DNA of 64,000 nucleotides from Pelagibacteraceae bacterium AG-430-P08 (GTDB taxonomy: Bacteria > Pseudomonadota > Alphaproteobacteria > Pelagibacterales > Pelagibacteraceae), in assembly GCA_003212925.1 (NCBI GenBank), contig QCOL01000002.1, positions 49,457 to 113,456 on the forward strand, written 5' to 3'. The notes below the pieces were generated by a model, which did no database searches, was not told where the DNA came from, and worked only from the letters and a program-made list of their open reading frames with translations. Shown piece by piece: positions 50,674 through 60,034 of this stretch (within the stretch, counting starts at the first letter, position 1; each line of letters starts with the position of its first letter). Both the position numbers and the translations under genes were made by a program.

Positions 50674-51369
50674 TTATTGACTTTTTAATAACCTTATTTC
50701 CTTAAGAAATAAAGACAGATTTTCAATTTTATGAGAGATATAATCTTTATCAGAATCTATCTTGCCAAAATGTTCATCATTAATTAACCAAACAGTTGCA
50801 CAGCCTCGCTCATAACCAATACTCAGGTTTTTTGCGATATCTTCTATATAAATGGTTTCTTTTGGATTTAATCCAAATTTTTTTAACCATTAAATCAAAA
50901 GTTTGAGCCTCAGGTTTTGGCACATACCCGGCATCTTTAATATCAAAAAACTTTATCTCTTCCAAAAAGATCATAAACACCTAAATGAGTTAAAATATTT
51001 TTAGCATGCTCAGCGCTCCCATTAGTAAAAATAAACTTTTCCATGTCTAATTTTTTCAAGTTCATTCCTCATTATTTTGTCCTCTTTCATAAATGAAAGA
51101 TCTATTGTGTGGACATATTTTAAGAATTCTTCTGGTGGTATATCATGATGTATCATTAAACCATTTAAGCTAGTATTATATTTGTAGAAATAGTTTGTCT
51201 GTAATTTTTTTGCTTTCTCCATATCTATTTTTAGTTTCTCAGATATAAACATTGTCATTCTTTTTGAAACTTGACCAAATACTCTTTCAAGCGAATAGTT
51301 GTTGTGTTTTCCATAACAAACCCCATCAAGATCCAAGAGAAGGTATTTCATTTCTTTAAAATTTTTCAT
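50674..51369 (-). pseudogene. HAD-family hydrolase (pyrimidine 5'-nucleotidase-like), three frameshifts
   Basis: A HAD phosphatase with LLLDLDGVCYG as motif I (nucleophile and acid DxD) near residues 10-20, an FTNGS segment as motif II, and DAGYVPKPEAQTFDLMVKKFG then IYIEDIAKNL as motifs III and IV. The frame breaks at T run 51051-51056, A run 50945-50950 and T run 50878-50884; joining gives about 230 residues ending LLKSQ. The stop is 3 nt before the dapD start and the ATG overlaps the argB stop (ATGA). Resembles the 5'-nucleotidase-like HAD often located between argB and dapD in alphaproteobacteria. Confidence 0.8.
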
Positions 51370-52214
51370 TTTCTTATCAATGTCCCAGAACCCTTGTCAG
51401 AAAAAATTTCAAACAATATAGAGTGTTGCTTTCTTCCATCAATTATTCCGACTGCTGTAACCCCATTTTTAACTGCATCTAAACAAGTATTTATTTTAGG
51501 TATCATTCCCTCTGTAATAATATTATTTTCAACCATTTTTAAAACTTCTGTTGAAGTAATTTCATTAATTAGTTTTTTGTCTTTATCTAGAACTCCTTCA
51601 ACATTGGTCATTAATAGTAATCTTCTGGATTTTAATGACTTTGCGATTGCACCAGCAGCTGTATCACCATTAATATTATATGGATGATTATCATCTCCCA
51701 AACCTAATGGTGAAATTATTGGAACTTGTTTTTTATTAAGAATTTTTTCTATAAGATCATTATTAATTTTCTTAGGTATTCCCACAAAACCCAGCTCTTT
51801 TGCTTCTGGTGTCACATTAATTATATTGTTTTTTTTCGTATGAATGGAGATTGCATCAGTACCAAATCTTTTTAAAGAATCGACAATATCATTATTAAAA
51901 TCAATCAACACTGACTCAACAATGTTTATTATTTTTTTATCTGTTACTCTTAAACCTCTAATAAATTTTGATTGAATATTTGATTTGTCTAGTTCTCTTT
52001 TAATTCTTGGACCTCCTCCATGAACGACTACAAATGAAATACCTAACTTACTGAGTATATTTATATCTGTTATAAAATTGTCAAAGATATTTCTATCTAT
52101 AAAAACATTTCCTCCGTATTTTATTACTATGAGGTCATTTTTATATTTTTCTATGTATTTAGACACTTCGTCAATTGGTGGTCCATTTTTTGGAAGTATT
52201 TTTTTTAAATCCAT
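51366..52214 (-). CDS. argB: Acetylglutamate kinase
   Basis: A 282-residue amino-acid kinase that phosphorylates N-acetylglutamate in arginine synthesis. The phosphate-binding KYGGNVF and VVHGGGPRIKREL motifs, the GLRVTD segment and the ATP-site NINGDTAAGAIA are visible. Its length is slightly below the usual 290-300. The frame is intact, unlike the genes downstream. The upstream yidC is 27 bp away. Confidence 0.96.
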   Translation of the reverse strand: MDLKKILPKNGPPIDEVSKYIEKYKNDLIVIKYGGNVFIDRNIFDNFITDINILSKLGISFVVVHGGGPRIKRELDKSNIQSKFIRGLRVTDKKIINIVESVLIDFNNDIVDSLKRFGTDAISIHTKKNNIINVTPEAKELGFVGIPKKINNDLIEKILNKKQVPIISPLGLGDDNHPYNINGDTAAGAIAKSLKSRRLLLMTNVEGVLDKDKKLINEITSTEVLKMVENNIITEGMIPKINTCLDAVKNGVTAVGIIDGRKQHSILFEIFSDKGSGTLIRK

Positions 52215-52241
52215 TTTTATTATTGTGTAATAATTAATTTT

Positions 52242-53921
52242 TTAAGTGACAGTTTTAACCGTAGTCCTTTTCATAATAAATACTTGTTGGGCCATAGTTA
52301 AAATATTATTCACAGTCCAATAAATTACTAAGCCACTTGGAAAAGGCGCTAATATTACGGTTAAAAAGAGTGGAAAGAACATAAATATTTTAGCTTGCAT
52401 GGGATCAGTGGGAGCAGGATTTAATTTTTGTTGTACCCACATAGAAACTCCCATTGCAACGGGCCAAGCACCAATCATTAAAAATGATGGCACATCATAA
52501 GGTAGCAGCCCAAATAAATTGAATATACTTGTTGGATCACGTTCACTTAAGTCATGTATCCATCCATAAAAAGGCATATGTCTCATTTCTATAGTAACGA
52601 ATAAAACTTTATACAAAGCAAAAAATACTGGTATTTGAACGAGAATTGGAAGACACCCAGACATTGGGTTGACTTTTTCTTTTTTATAAAGAGCCATCAT
52701 TTCTTGTTGTAATTTCATTTTATCATTTTTATGAAGCTCCTTTAATCTTACCATTTCTGGAGTAAGGGCTTTCATTTTTGCCATGCTTCTAAAAGAAAAA
52801 TTTGCCAAAGGAAAAAAAGCAAGACGAATACAAATTGTTATAGCTATGATAGCTAATCCATAGTTACCAAGTAGTTTGAAAAAATAATCTATACCAAAAA
52901 ATAGAGGTTTTGTTATAAAATATAAAAAACCCCAATCAATTACCAAGTCAAACTTATCTATAGTAAGACTCTCTGCGTAGCCATCAATGACATCTACTCT
53001 TTTAGCAGCAACTATTATTTGTAAATTTTCTTCAATAGAATTATTTGGACCCAATTCAAGCGGTTCAGTTGCAATAAAATTTGCTCTAAATTTATCCTTA
53101 TAATCAAATGTTGTTTTAAACTCTTTATTTTGTGGAGGTATTAGTGAAGTAATCCAATATTTATCACTAATACCCAACCAGCCTTTTTGAGCAGTTTTTG
53201 TAAACTTTTTCTCTTGAATATCGTCATAATCTTCCTCAATTAATTCATCATCTAACGTTGCAATTAGTCCTTCATGAAGAATTAAAAAATCTATTATGTC
53301 TGGGATCTCATTTCTTATAATCTGACCATAAGAATAAAAGTCATATTTTCCACTTGTTTTGTTTATGACTCTTTGCTTTATTGAAAATAAATATTTATCA
53401 TCCAAAGAAATTTCTTTTTCAAAGGTAATTCCTTGATCATTGGTCCAGGATAACTTAATTGGAGAATTGTCAGTTAGTTTTTTATTTCCTTTTATAGACC
53501 AGATAGTCTCAGATGTTGGAATATCTATATTTTTATCAGATGTTACAAATCCACTTTCAATTAAATAACCTTCTTTAATATTTCTAGGCCCTAATAATAT
53601 TATTTTTTCATCACTCTCAAGTTCAACATTATAATTTTTAAAAGTTAAATCATCTATTGCTGCTCCCTTTAAGGCTATTGTGCCGATCACATTAGAGTTT
53701 TCAAACTCAACTCTTTCACTTTCAATTAAAGCATCTTTTCTTGAAATCTCGATAAGAGTTTCTTTTTGTTCTAAGCTTGGTGTATCTGTGCTTTGTTCAA
53801 TTTTTTCTTTTTCAACAAGATTTTGACTTGTTGTTGACTTTTCAGGAATAAAAAATAGTGAATATAAAACTATTACTGCTGAAGATAATGCTATAGCTGC
53901 AATTGTATTTTTTGAGTCCAT
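52242..53921 (-). CDS. yidC: Membrane protein insertase YidC
   Basis: A 559-residue inner-membrane insertase with an N-terminal anchor (residues 5-25), a large periplasmic domain (to about 340), and the conserved core of five helices (GNYGLAIIAITICIRLAFFPLA, then FRSMAKMKALTPEM and NPMSGCLPILVQIPVFFALYKVL). The conserved Arg in the hydrophilic groove is in the CIRLAF stretch. It overlaps yidD by 1 nt. Length fits Gram-negative YidC. Confidence 0.96.
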   Translation of the reverse strand: MDSKNTIAAIALSSAVIVLYSLFFIPEKSTTSQNLVEKEKIEQSTDTPSLEQKETLIEISRKDALIESERVEFENSNVIGTIALKGAAIDDLTFKNYNVELESDEKIILLGPRNIKEGYLIESGFVTSDKNIDIPTSETIWSIKGNKKLTDNSPIKLSWTNDQGITFEKEISLDDKYLFSIKQRVINKTSGKYDFYSYGQIIRNEIPDIIDFLILHEGLIATLDDELIEEDYDDIQEKKFTKTAQKGWLGISDKYWITSLIPPQNKEFKTTFDYKDKFRANFIATEPLELGPNNSIEENLQIIVAAKRVDVIDGYAESLTIDKFDLVIDWGFLYFITKPLFFGIDYFFKLLGNYGLAIIAITICIRLAFFPLANFSFRSMAKMKALTPEMVRLKELHKNDKMKLQQEMMALYKKEKVNPMSGCLPILVQIPVFFALYKVLFVTIEMRHMPFYGWIHDLSERDPTSIFNLFGLLPYDVPSFLMIGAWPVAMGVSMWVQQKLNPAPTDPMQAKIFMFFPLFLTVILAPFPSGLVIYWTVNNILTMAQQVFIMKRTTVKTVT

Positions 53922-54157
53922 TATTTTTTGACCTTAACTTTTCTTACTGGATCAAAGCCTCCATTACTCCAAGGATGGCATGATAAAATTCTCCTAATAC
54001 TTAAAGAGAGACCCTTAAAAAAACCATATGTTTTTAATGCCTCAATGCTATATTCCGAACAGGTTGGAAGATATCTGCATGAATGACCAATTAAAGGACT
54101 TACTAAATATTTATAAAGAGTAATTAGTTTTACTAGTATATAAGTTCCAAAATTCAT
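53921..54157 (-). CDS. yidD: Membrane protein insertion efficiency factor YidD
   Basis: A 78-residue protein with the family signature SPLIGHSCRYLPTCSEYSIEALKTYG and RILSCHPWSNGGFDPV. It is a small membrane-associated protein that aids YidC-dependent insertion. It sits between rnpA and yidC with 1-nt overlaps on both sides, the conserved rpmH-rnpA-yidD-yidC order. Confidence 0.95.
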   Translation of the reverse strand: MNFGTYILVKLITLYKYLVSPLIGHSCRYLPTCSEYSIEALKTYGFFKGLSLSIRRILSCHPWSNGGFDPVRKVKVKK

Positions 54158-54498
54158 TATTTTATTCTCTCAAATTCTAAAAATAACGTTTCTTTTATCT
54201 TTTTAAATTCACTGTTTAGCATAGTTGACTTAGCAATAACAAGATACGAATAATTTAAATTAATTGATATTTTTTTGTATGCATCGTTCATTATATTCCT
54301 TAGTCGTCTTTTGATTTTATTTCTCTTGACAGCATTACCAATTTTTTTTTTTGCCACAAATGAGATGTTTAAACTATTTTTATTTTTGTTAGTAAGATTT
54401 CCAAAAAAAATAGTGACGTATTTATTAGAAGCTTTTTTACTTTTAAGTAAAGTTCGAAATTCCTCATTTTTTGAAAGAGCAAGTATTTTGCTTTTCAT
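54157..54498 (-). CDS. rnpA: Ribonuclease P protein component
   Basis: A 113-residue basic protein that assists the RNase P RNA in 5' processing of tRNA. The RNP signature region is RNKIKRRLRNIMNDAYKK, preceded by VAKKKIGNAVKRN. Length and position between rpmH and yidD are typical. The sequence is more divergent than most, as is usual for this small protein. Confidence 0.93.
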   Translation of the reverse strand: MKSKILALSKNEEFRTLLKSKKASNKYVTIFFGNLTNKNKNSLNISFVAKKKIGNAVKRNKIKRRLRNIMNDAYKKISINLNYSYLVIAKSTMLNSEFKKIKETLFLEFERIK

Positions 54499-54501
54499 TG
54501 A

Positions 54502-54642
54502 CTAACCTGAGACTGTTAATGATTTTCTACCTCTAGCCCTTCTTCTAGCTAAAAGTTTCTTTCCACCCTTTGTCTTCATTTTAGATCTAAAACCATGTTT
54601 TCTAGCTCTTTTTATTTTTGAAGGTTGGTATGTTCTTTTCAT
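54502..54642 (-). CDS. rpmH: 50S ribosomal protein L34
   Basis: A 46-residue ribosomal protein with the start [19 protein letters not shown] and the [10 protein letters not shown] tail. The frame extends 20 codons upstream, but the family start is unambiguous, so I use 54642. It heads the minus-strand run and is divergent from the VTT gene at 54734 across 91 bp, where both promoters must lie. Confidence 0.97.
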   Translation of the reverse strand: MKRTYQPSKIKRARKHGFRSKMKTKGGKKLLARRRARGRKSLTVSG

Positions 54643-54733
54643 AAAGTGATTTAAATTAAATAAAATTTCGATCTTTATAGTAATTAAATATATAAATAGC
54701 AAATATAAGATTTTACAAATACGATAATTAATA

Positions 54734-55456
54734 ATGGAAAAAACTAAAAAAGTTAAATTATTTATTGGAATATCATATTTAAGTTTGGTCTTAATATTTT
54801 TATTATTGTTTTTTTCAAAATTTAGTCTCCAAGAAATAACATCATATGAATTTATAAAAGAGAATAGGTTATATTTTCTTGAATTGAAAAGTTCTAATTT
54901 ATTTCTAATATCTTTGATATTTTTATTTTTAACTGTCTTATGGGTGTTTCCTTTTTTAGGATTTGGATCACCGATCGCTCTTCTCGGCGGTTTTATTTTA
55001 GGAAAATGGATTGGAACTATTATTGTGGTTTTAGGTTTAAGTATTGGCGCAACATTTCTTTATATTTTTGGAAACTATTTTTTAAAAGATATAGTTAGAG
55101 AAAAGTTTTTAAATAGGTTCAAAACACTCGAAATAAAATTTAAAAACTCAGAATTTATCTACCTATTAATATACCGATTTATAGGAGGAGTCCCATGGCA
55201 ATTAAGTTGTCTTTTGCCAACTCTTTTTAATGTAAAAATACGAAATTTTTTCTTTGCGACATGCATAGGAATTATTCCTCAAATTTTTTTAGTTGTTTCC
55301 ATTGGAAATGGATTAGAAAAAATTATAGAGGAAAACGCAGAGGTTCCCAAATTAAGTGATATTCTATTTTCCTCTGAAATATATATACCTATTTTTGCAT
55401 TTGTTTTTTTAGTATTCATTACAATTTTCCTTAGAAAATTATTTTATAAAAATTAG
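54734..55456 (+). CDS. VTT-domain (TVP38/TMEM64, DedA-like) membrane protein
   Basis: A 240-residue protein with five or six membrane helices and the VTT/SNARE-associated signatures [19 protein letters not shown] and [20 protein letters not shown]. Proteins of this family are implicated in lipid scrambling or small-molecule flux; the substrate is unknown. The stop codon touches the CCA end of tRNA-Thr on the opposite strand. Confidence 0.85.
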   Translation: MEKTKKVKLFIGISYLSLVLIFLLLFFSKFSLQEITSYEFIKENRLYFLELKSSNLFLISLIFLFLTVLWVFPFLGFGSPIALLGGFILGKWIGTIIVVLGLSIGATFLYIFGNYFLKDIVREKFLNRFKTLEIKFKNSEFIYLLIYRFIGGVPWQLSCLLPTLFNVKIRNFFFATCIGIIPQIFLVVSIGNGLEKIIEENAEVPKLSDILFSSEIYIPIFAFVFLVFITIFLRKLFYKN

Positions 55457-55530
55457 TGGTGCTCCCACCCTGTACTGACCAGGGAACTAGTCCTTACCAA
55501 GGACTTGTTATGCCATTTAACTACAGGAGC
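55457..55530 (-). tRNA. tRNA-Thr (anticodon GGT), unusual T-loop
   Basis: A 74-nt minus-strand cloverleaf: acceptor GCTCCTG/TGGGAGC, D stem GTTA/TAAC, anticodon stem AGTCC/GGACT with loop TTGGTAA (anticodon GGT), T stem CCCTG/CAGGG and encoded CCA. The T-loop reads GTCAGTA rather than TTCRANN, so T54 and A58 are both replaced by G. The D-loop AATGGCA keeps the GG pair. Despite this it forms all four arms and should be a real gene. Confidence 0.88.
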
Positions 55531-55629
55531 AATAATCATAAATTGTATTTTAAGAATAATAGAGCATTTTTTCAAATTATTGCCTTAATTTTTTGTCCAA
55601 TATGATTTATATCTAATAAAGAAATTTTT

Positions 55630-55830
55630 ATGGGCATTCATTACGATTATAAGTCGACCAAAAGTGCTAAACTTATGGAAAAGCAAGCTAAGAGAGAAAA
55701 AAAGCTTGCCGAAAAAAAAGCAAAGCGTTTAGCAAAAGAAGGTGCCAAAAAAGATGATAATAAAGAAAAAGTTTTAGATACATCTAAACCAATTACTCTA
55801 GATTTTCTTACAAATCCAAATAAAGAATGA
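55630..55830 (+). CDS. Small lysine-rich basic protein (66 aa), unrecognised
   Basis: A 66-residue protein that is about 30 percent lysine, with a long helical charged middle (EKQAKREKKLAEKKAKRLAK) and a more ordered tail ([15 protein letters not shown]). Conserved-looking short basic proteins of this kind occur in this neighbourhood in alphaproteobacteria, but no function is known to me. It shares an ATGA overlap with the next tiny ORF. Confidence 0.7.
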   Translation: MGIHYDYKSTKSAKLMEKQAKREKKLAEKKAKRLAKEGAKKDDNKEKVLDTSKPITLDFLTNPNKE

Positions 55831-55928
55831 CTGTAAAAGATAAAAATGAGCGTTTAAGTTTAGCTCTCAAAAAGAATTTAAAAAAAAGAAAACTCTTTCA
55901 AAAAAAAAACAAGAAGAAAAATAAATAA
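55827..55928 (+). CDS. Tiny basic protein (33 aa), unrecognised
   Basis: A 33-residue ORF rich in Lys and Arg ([18 protein letters not shown]). Its ATG overlaps the stop of the 66-aa gene (ATGA) and its stop shares 1 nt with the dcd start, so it fills the gap exactly, which argues for genuine translation. It is probably an RNA- or ribosome-associated peptide, but this is inference. Confidence 0.6.
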   Translation: MTVKDKNERLSLALKKNLKKRKLFQKKNKKKNK

Positions 55929-56488
55929 TGTCAATCCAGCCTGACACTTGGATAAAAAAAATGTGTAAGGAACATAATATGATTGAACCATTTTTAGATC
56001 ATCAAGTTTCTGAAGGAAAAATATCTTATGGCCTTAGTAGTATGGGTTATGATGTAAGAATCTCCGATGAGTACAGAATATTTACCAATGTTAACAGTTC
56101 TTTGGTGGACCCTAAAAATTTTTCTGATGATAATTTTATAGAGAGAAAAGGACCATATTGCATTATTCCTCCAAATTCATTCGTTTTAGCGAAAACAGTT
56201 GAGTATTTTAGAATACCAAAAGATGTTTTATGCATTTGTGTTGGAAAAAGTACTTATGCTCGAACAGGTATTATTTGTAATGTAACACCAATAGAAAATG
56301 AATTTGAAGGAAATATAGTAATTGAACTAAGTAACACTACACCTAATCCAGCAAAAATATATTCTAATGAGGGTATTGCTCAATTCTTATTTTTTAAATC
56401 AGATACACAACCAGAGACAACATATAAGTCCAAGAATGGCAAATATCAGGGGCAAACCACAATTCAGGTTGCAAAAATTAAGAAATAA
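55928..56488 (+). CDS. dcd: dCTP deaminase
   Basis: A 186-residue trimeric enzyme that converts dCTP to dUTP for thymidylate synthesis. Conserved stretches are the [15 protein letters not shown]-terminal strand, [18 protein letters not shown] (catalytic region) and [10 protein letters not shown]. Length matches the E. coli-type enzyme. The start shares 1 nt with the preceding tiny ORF and murA follows after 3 nt. Confidence 0.95.
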   Translation: MSIQPDTWIKKMCKEHNMIEPFLDHQVSEGKISYGLSSMGYDVRISDEYRIFTNVNSSLVDPKNFSDDNFIERKGPYCIIPPNSFVLAKTVEYFRIPKDVLCICVGKSTYARTGIICNVTPIENEFEGNIVIELSNTTPNPAKIYSNEGIAQFLFFKSDTQPETTYKSKNGKYQGQTTIQVAKIKK

Positions 56489-56491
56489 TTT

Positions 56492-57751
56492 ATGGATAAG
56501 TTTTCTATTGAAGGCCCAAGTAGGATAAGGGGAGAAGTTAAAATTTCTGGATCCAAAAATTCCTCACTTCCAATTTTAGCAGCGACTTTATTATTCAATC
56601 AGCCAGTTGTGTTAAAAAATTTACCAAAGGTAAATGATATTAATACAATGATAAGTTTATTAAGATCCTTAGGATCGAAAATTATTTTATCTAAAGATAA
56701 AAGAGTCGCTAGAATACACAATAAAAAAAATCTTAAAACATTCGCAAGTTATTCTCTTGTTAAAACAATGAGAGGTTCAATTTTGGTCCTAGGTCCTTTA
56801 ATTGCTAGATATTACAAATCAAAAATTTCTTTACCTGGTGGATGTTTAATTGGAGCAAGACCAATAAATTATCATTTAGACTCTTTGAAAAAACTTGGGA
56901 TGAGCTATATTTTAAAAGATGGCTATATCTTAGCCAAATCCGATGGTAAATTAAAAGGAACTACTATAAAGTTTCCTAAACTAACTGTAGGAGCTACAGA
57001 AAATTCTATAATTGCAGCTTGTTTAGCAAAGGGTACTACTATTTTAAAAAATTGTGCAATTGAACCTGAAATAAAAGATTTAACAAAGTTTTTAAACTCA
57101 GCAGGAGCAAAGATTTCCTGGATTGGTAGAACATGTAAGATTGTTGGAGTAAAAACTTTAAATCCAACAGAATACTCAGTCATGGCTGATAGGATAGAGG
57201 CTGGTACCTTTTGTGTTGCAGCAACATTGGCAAAAGGAAACTTGAAGATATCGAATTTTGATGCAAAAATTATCAAAACCGAGTTAGAATTATTAAAAAG
57301 ATTTGGTGCAAAAATAAAAGTATATAAAGAAAAAATTTTTATCAAAGGTCCACAGAAAATTAGATCCATTAAAAATATTAAAACTAAAGAATATCCAGGT
57401 GTAGCAACTGATTTACAGTCACAACTTATGGTTTTGATGTGTAAGGCAAGTGGAAAAAGCTCTATCACTGAAAATATATTTGAAAATAGATTTATGCATG
57501 TAGCTGAACTGCGCAGACTTGGTGCAAAAATAAATGTAAAGAATAATAAAGCTTACATTTTTGGAAATACTAAATTTATTGGTGCTGAATTAATGTCTAG
57601 CGATTTAAGAGCATCGGTTTCATTGGTATTAGCAGCGATGGTTTCTAAAGGTAAATCAATAATTAACAGGATTTATCATTTGGATCGTGGATATGAAAAT
57701 ATTGAGCATAAATTAAAAAAAATTGGCGTTAAAATAAAAAGATTAAAATAG
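56492..57751 (+). CDS. murA: UDP-N-acetylglucosamine 1-carboxyvinyltransferase
   Basis: A 419-residue enzyme catalysing the first step of peptidoglycan synthesis, transfer of enolpyruvate from PEP to UDP-GlcNAc. The active-site loop LPGGCLIGARPINYH carries Cys118, equivalent to the fosfomycin-target Cys115 of E. coli. SGSKNSSLPILAA at 19-31 holds the catalytic Lys. Length is standard. It overlaps the DUF2948 gene by 1 nt. Confidence 0.97.
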   Translation: MDKFSIEGPSRIRGEVKISGSKNSSLPILAATLLFNQPVVLKNLPKVNDINTMISLLRSLGSKIILSKDKRVARIHNKKNLKTFASYSLVKTMRGSILVLGPLIARYYKSKISLPGGCLIGARPINYHLDSLKKLGMSYILKDGYILAKSDGKLKGTTIKFPKLTVGATENSIIAACLAKGTTILKNCAIEPEIKDLTKFLNSAGAKISWIGRTCKIVGVKTLNPTEYSVMADRIEAGTFCVAATLAKGNLKISNFDAKIIKTELELLKRFGAKIKVYKEKIFIKGPQKIRSIKNIKTKEYPGVATDLQSQLMVLMCKASGKSSITENIFENRFMHVAELRRLGAKINVKNNKAYIFGNTKFIGAELMSSDLRASVSLVLAAMVSKGKSIINRIYHLDRGYENIEHKLKKIGVKIKRLK

Positions 57752-58143
57752 TGAGTAAATACCTAGCTAAAATTATTGCAAATGATCAAGAGGGGTTGCA
57801 AATGATCTCAGCATGTGTTTCAGGCTCAAAAACAAAAGTTAACAATATTAAGTATCTAGCATCAAGCAAGGTTTTTCTATTATCGATCGAAAGAATCAAA
57901 ATTGAGTCTGACCAAATGAATAAAAAAATAAACAGTATTTGCAGATTCGATTTTGTTGATAAGGTTAAATCTAAAAATATCAATCAAGGAAATAAAGAGG
58001 AAATTTTAAACTTAATTGGCATCGATTATTTGAAAAATAAAGACGATTATGAAATAAATTTGATTTTTGATAAGAATAGTCACATTGTTTTGACTACAGA
58101 AACGATTGAAGTAAGGTTAGAGGATCAAAATGAGATTAAATAA
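57751..58143 (+). CDS. DUF2948-like protein
   Basis: A 130-residue protein starting at GTG and positioned between murA and hisD, where alphaproteobacteria carry a gene of the DUF2948 family. The N-terminal LAKIIANDQEGLQMISACV and the VFLLSIERIKIE segment fit my recollection of this family. Function unknown. No metal or catalytic motif is visible. Confidence 0.7.
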   Translation: MSKYLAKIIANDQEGLQMISACVSGSKTKVNNIKYLASSKVFLLSIERIKIESDQMNKKINSICRFDFVDKVKSKNINQGNKEEILNLIGIDYLKNKDDYEINLIFDKNSHIVLTTETIEVRLEDQNEIK

Positions 58144-58145
58144 AT

Positions 58146-59429
58146 ATGAAAATATTAGATAGTAAATTAAGAAATTTTAATAAAAAGTTAGAAGATTTAT
58201 TATTAAGAAGAAAAACAAAAGTTCAAACGAGTTCTATCTCTGTTATTAGAATAATTAATGATGTAAAAAAAAATGGTGACAAGGCATTGTTAAAGTATGA
58301 GAAGAAATTTAACCAGAATAGAGTAATTAAACCTAGTCTTAGTCAAATTAAACAATCTATTAAATCTCTAGATCCTAAAGTAAAAAATGCTATCGATCTA
58401 GCTTATTCAAGAATTTACAAGTTTCACTCATTACAAAAATTTAAAAATATTTCTTACATAGATAAATTAAAAAATAAATTAGAATACAAATATCTACCAA
58501 TCGAATCTGTTGCAATTTATGTGCCAGGATCATCAGCTTCTTATCCTTCAAGTGTTTTAATGAATGCTATCCCTGCGATAGTTGCAGGAGTAAAAAGAAT
58601 AATTATGATTAATCCAGGATATAAAGGAAAACAAAATGCTGCAGTATTATATGCAGCAAAAAAATGTAAAATTAAAGAAATATATTCTATTGGTGGTCCA
58701 TCAGCGATTGCAGCAGTTGCTTATGGAACAAAAAAAATTAATAGAGTGAACAAGATTGTGGGTCCTGGTAATAAGTATGTAGCAGCTGCTAAAAAGGAAG
58801 TTTTTGGGGATGTTGGTGTTGAGGGAATGATAGCTGGACCATCGGAAGTAACCGTTGTTGGTGACAGATTTTCAAATCCAGGCTGGATTGCAAGCGATCT
58901 TATTGGTCAAGCAGAACATGATGAACTTGCTCAATGTATTTTAATTTCTAAAAGTAAAGACTTAATTAGTCAAACTAAAGGTGAAATTTTTAAACAATTA
59001 AAAAAAATTCCAAGAACAGCTATCGCAAGAAAAAGTTTATCAAATAACGGAATTTTAATTCAAGTAAACTCAGATAAACAAATAATTGATATTGTGAATA
59101 AAATTGCTCCTGAGCATTTAGAATTAAATGTAAAAAATTACAAATCTTTTATTTCAAGAATTAAAAATGCTGGTTCTATTTGTTTGGGAAAATATGCTGT
59201 GATGGCAATGACTGACTATAATGCTGGTTCAAACCATATATTACCAACTAATGGTTCTGCTAAATTTTCAAGCGGTATAAGTGTTAATGAATTTTACAAA
59301 AGAATTTCATATATAAACTTATCAAAAAAGGGTATTGAAAAGCTTGGACCATCAGTTATAACTCTTGCAAATTATGAAGGGTTGGCAGCACACGCTCAAT
59401 CTGTGAAAAAACGAATTAGGAGAAAATAA
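58146..59429 (+). CDS. hisD: Histidinol dehydrogenase
   Basis: A 427-residue zinc enzyme for the last two steps of histidine synthesis. Conserved stretches are KIVGPGNKYVAAAKKEVFG, EGMIAGPSEVTVV, QAEHDELAQ with the zinc-ligand His, and GSNHILPTNGSAKFSSGISV. Length is standard. It starts 3 nt after the DUF2948 gene and is followed 4 nt later by infA. Confidence 0.97.
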   Translation: MKILDSKLRNFNKKLEDLLLRRKTKVQTSSISVIRIINDVKKNGDKALLKYEKKFNQNRVIKPSLSQIKQSIKSLDPKVKNAIDLAYSRIYKFHSLQKFKNISYIDKLKNKLEYKYLPIESVAIYVPGSSASYPSSVLMNAIPAIVAGVKRIIMINPGYKGKQNAAVLYAAKKCKIKEIYSIGGPSAIAAVAYGTKKINRVNKIVGPGNKYVAAAKKEVFGDVGVEGMIAGPSEVTVVGDRFSNPGWIASDLIGQAEHDELAQCILISKSKDLISQTKGEIFKQLKKIPRTAIARKSLSNNGILIQVNSDKQIIDIVNKIAPEHLELNVKNYKSFISRIKNAGSICLGKYAVMAMTDYNAGSNHILPTNGSAKFSSGISVNEFYKRISYINLSKKGIEKLGPSVITLANYEGLAAHAQSVKKRIRRK

Positions 59430-59432
59430 AAT

Positions 59433-59648
59433 TTGTCAAAACAAGATTTACTTGAATTTAAGGGTAAAGTAACTGACCTGTTACCTAATGCTATGTTTAG
59501 AGTTCAATTGGAAAACGGTCACGTAGTTACAGCACATACTGCAGGTAAGTTAAGAAAAAACAGAATTCGAGTATTACAAGGTGATAATGTGACTGTAGAA
59601 ATGACACCTTATGACCTTACTAAAGGCAGAATTATCTTTAGAGGTTAA
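59433..59648 (+). CDS. infA: Translation initiation factor IF-1
   Basis: A 71-residue OB-fold protein with the family pattern [34 protein letters not shown] and [17 protein letters not shown]. It binds the 30S A site. The start codon is TTG. The hisD-infA order is common in alphaproteobacteria. tRNA-Phe begins 7 nt after the stop. Confidence 0.96.
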   Translation: MSKQDLLEFKGKVTDLLPNAMFRVQLENGHVVTAHTAGKLRKNRIRVLQGDNVTVEMTPYDLTKGRIIFRG

Positions 59649-59654
59649 CTTTTT

Positions 59655-59729
59655 GCCTCGGTAGCTCAGGAGTAGAGCAGAGCCCTGAAAAGGCTTGTGT
59701 CGGAGGTGCGAATCCTTCCCGAGGCACCA
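59655..59729 (+). tRNA. tRNA-Phe (anticodon GAA)
   Basis: A 75-nt cloverleaf: acceptor GCCTCGG/CCGAGGC, D stem GCTC/GAGC, anticodon stem GAGCC/GGCTT with loop CTGAAAA (anticodon GAA), T stem GGAGG/CCTTC and encoded CCA. The T-loop is TGCGAAT, so the usual T55, which would be pseudouridylated, is G. Confidence 0.95.
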
Positions 59730-59804
59730 CCAAAACATCTTGAAATTAATATACAAAGAAATTAACTTCTATCTTAAATAAATAACAAAAGGACGAGTAA
59801 AAAG

Positions 59805-60017
59805 ATGAGTACAATTCAAGGAAAAGTAAAATGGTTTAATGGCAAAAAAGGTTATGGTTTTATAGAGAGAGACGATAAAGAAAAAGATGCCTTTGTTCAC
59901 GCCAGCGCAGTAAAGGCTGCAGGAATGAGATTTCTAAATGAAGGAGATAAATTAGAATTTACTTTAGAGGATGGTCCAAAAGGCCCCTCAGCAGTAAATT
60001 TAAAAAAATTAGATTAA
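59805..60017 (+). CDS. Cold-shock domain protein
   Basis: A 70-residue CspA-like protein with the RNA-binding motifs [16 protein letters not shown] (RNP1) and DAFVHASAV (RNP2). It binds single-stranded RNA and DNA as a chaperone, and may be constitutive or cold-induced. A relatively strong AAGGA ribosome site lies 14 nt before the ATG, unusual in this window. A clear rho-independent terminator follows. Confidence 0.95.
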   Translation: MSTIQGKVKWFNGKKGYGFIERDDKEKDAFVHASAVKAAGMRFLNEGDKLEFTLEDGPKGPSAVNLKKLD

Positions 60018-60034
60018 TTTAAATATTTTACAAG

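Noticed and set aside
54643..54702. Extended N-terminus for L34
   Set aside because: L34 starts with MKRTYQPS in nearly all bacteria.
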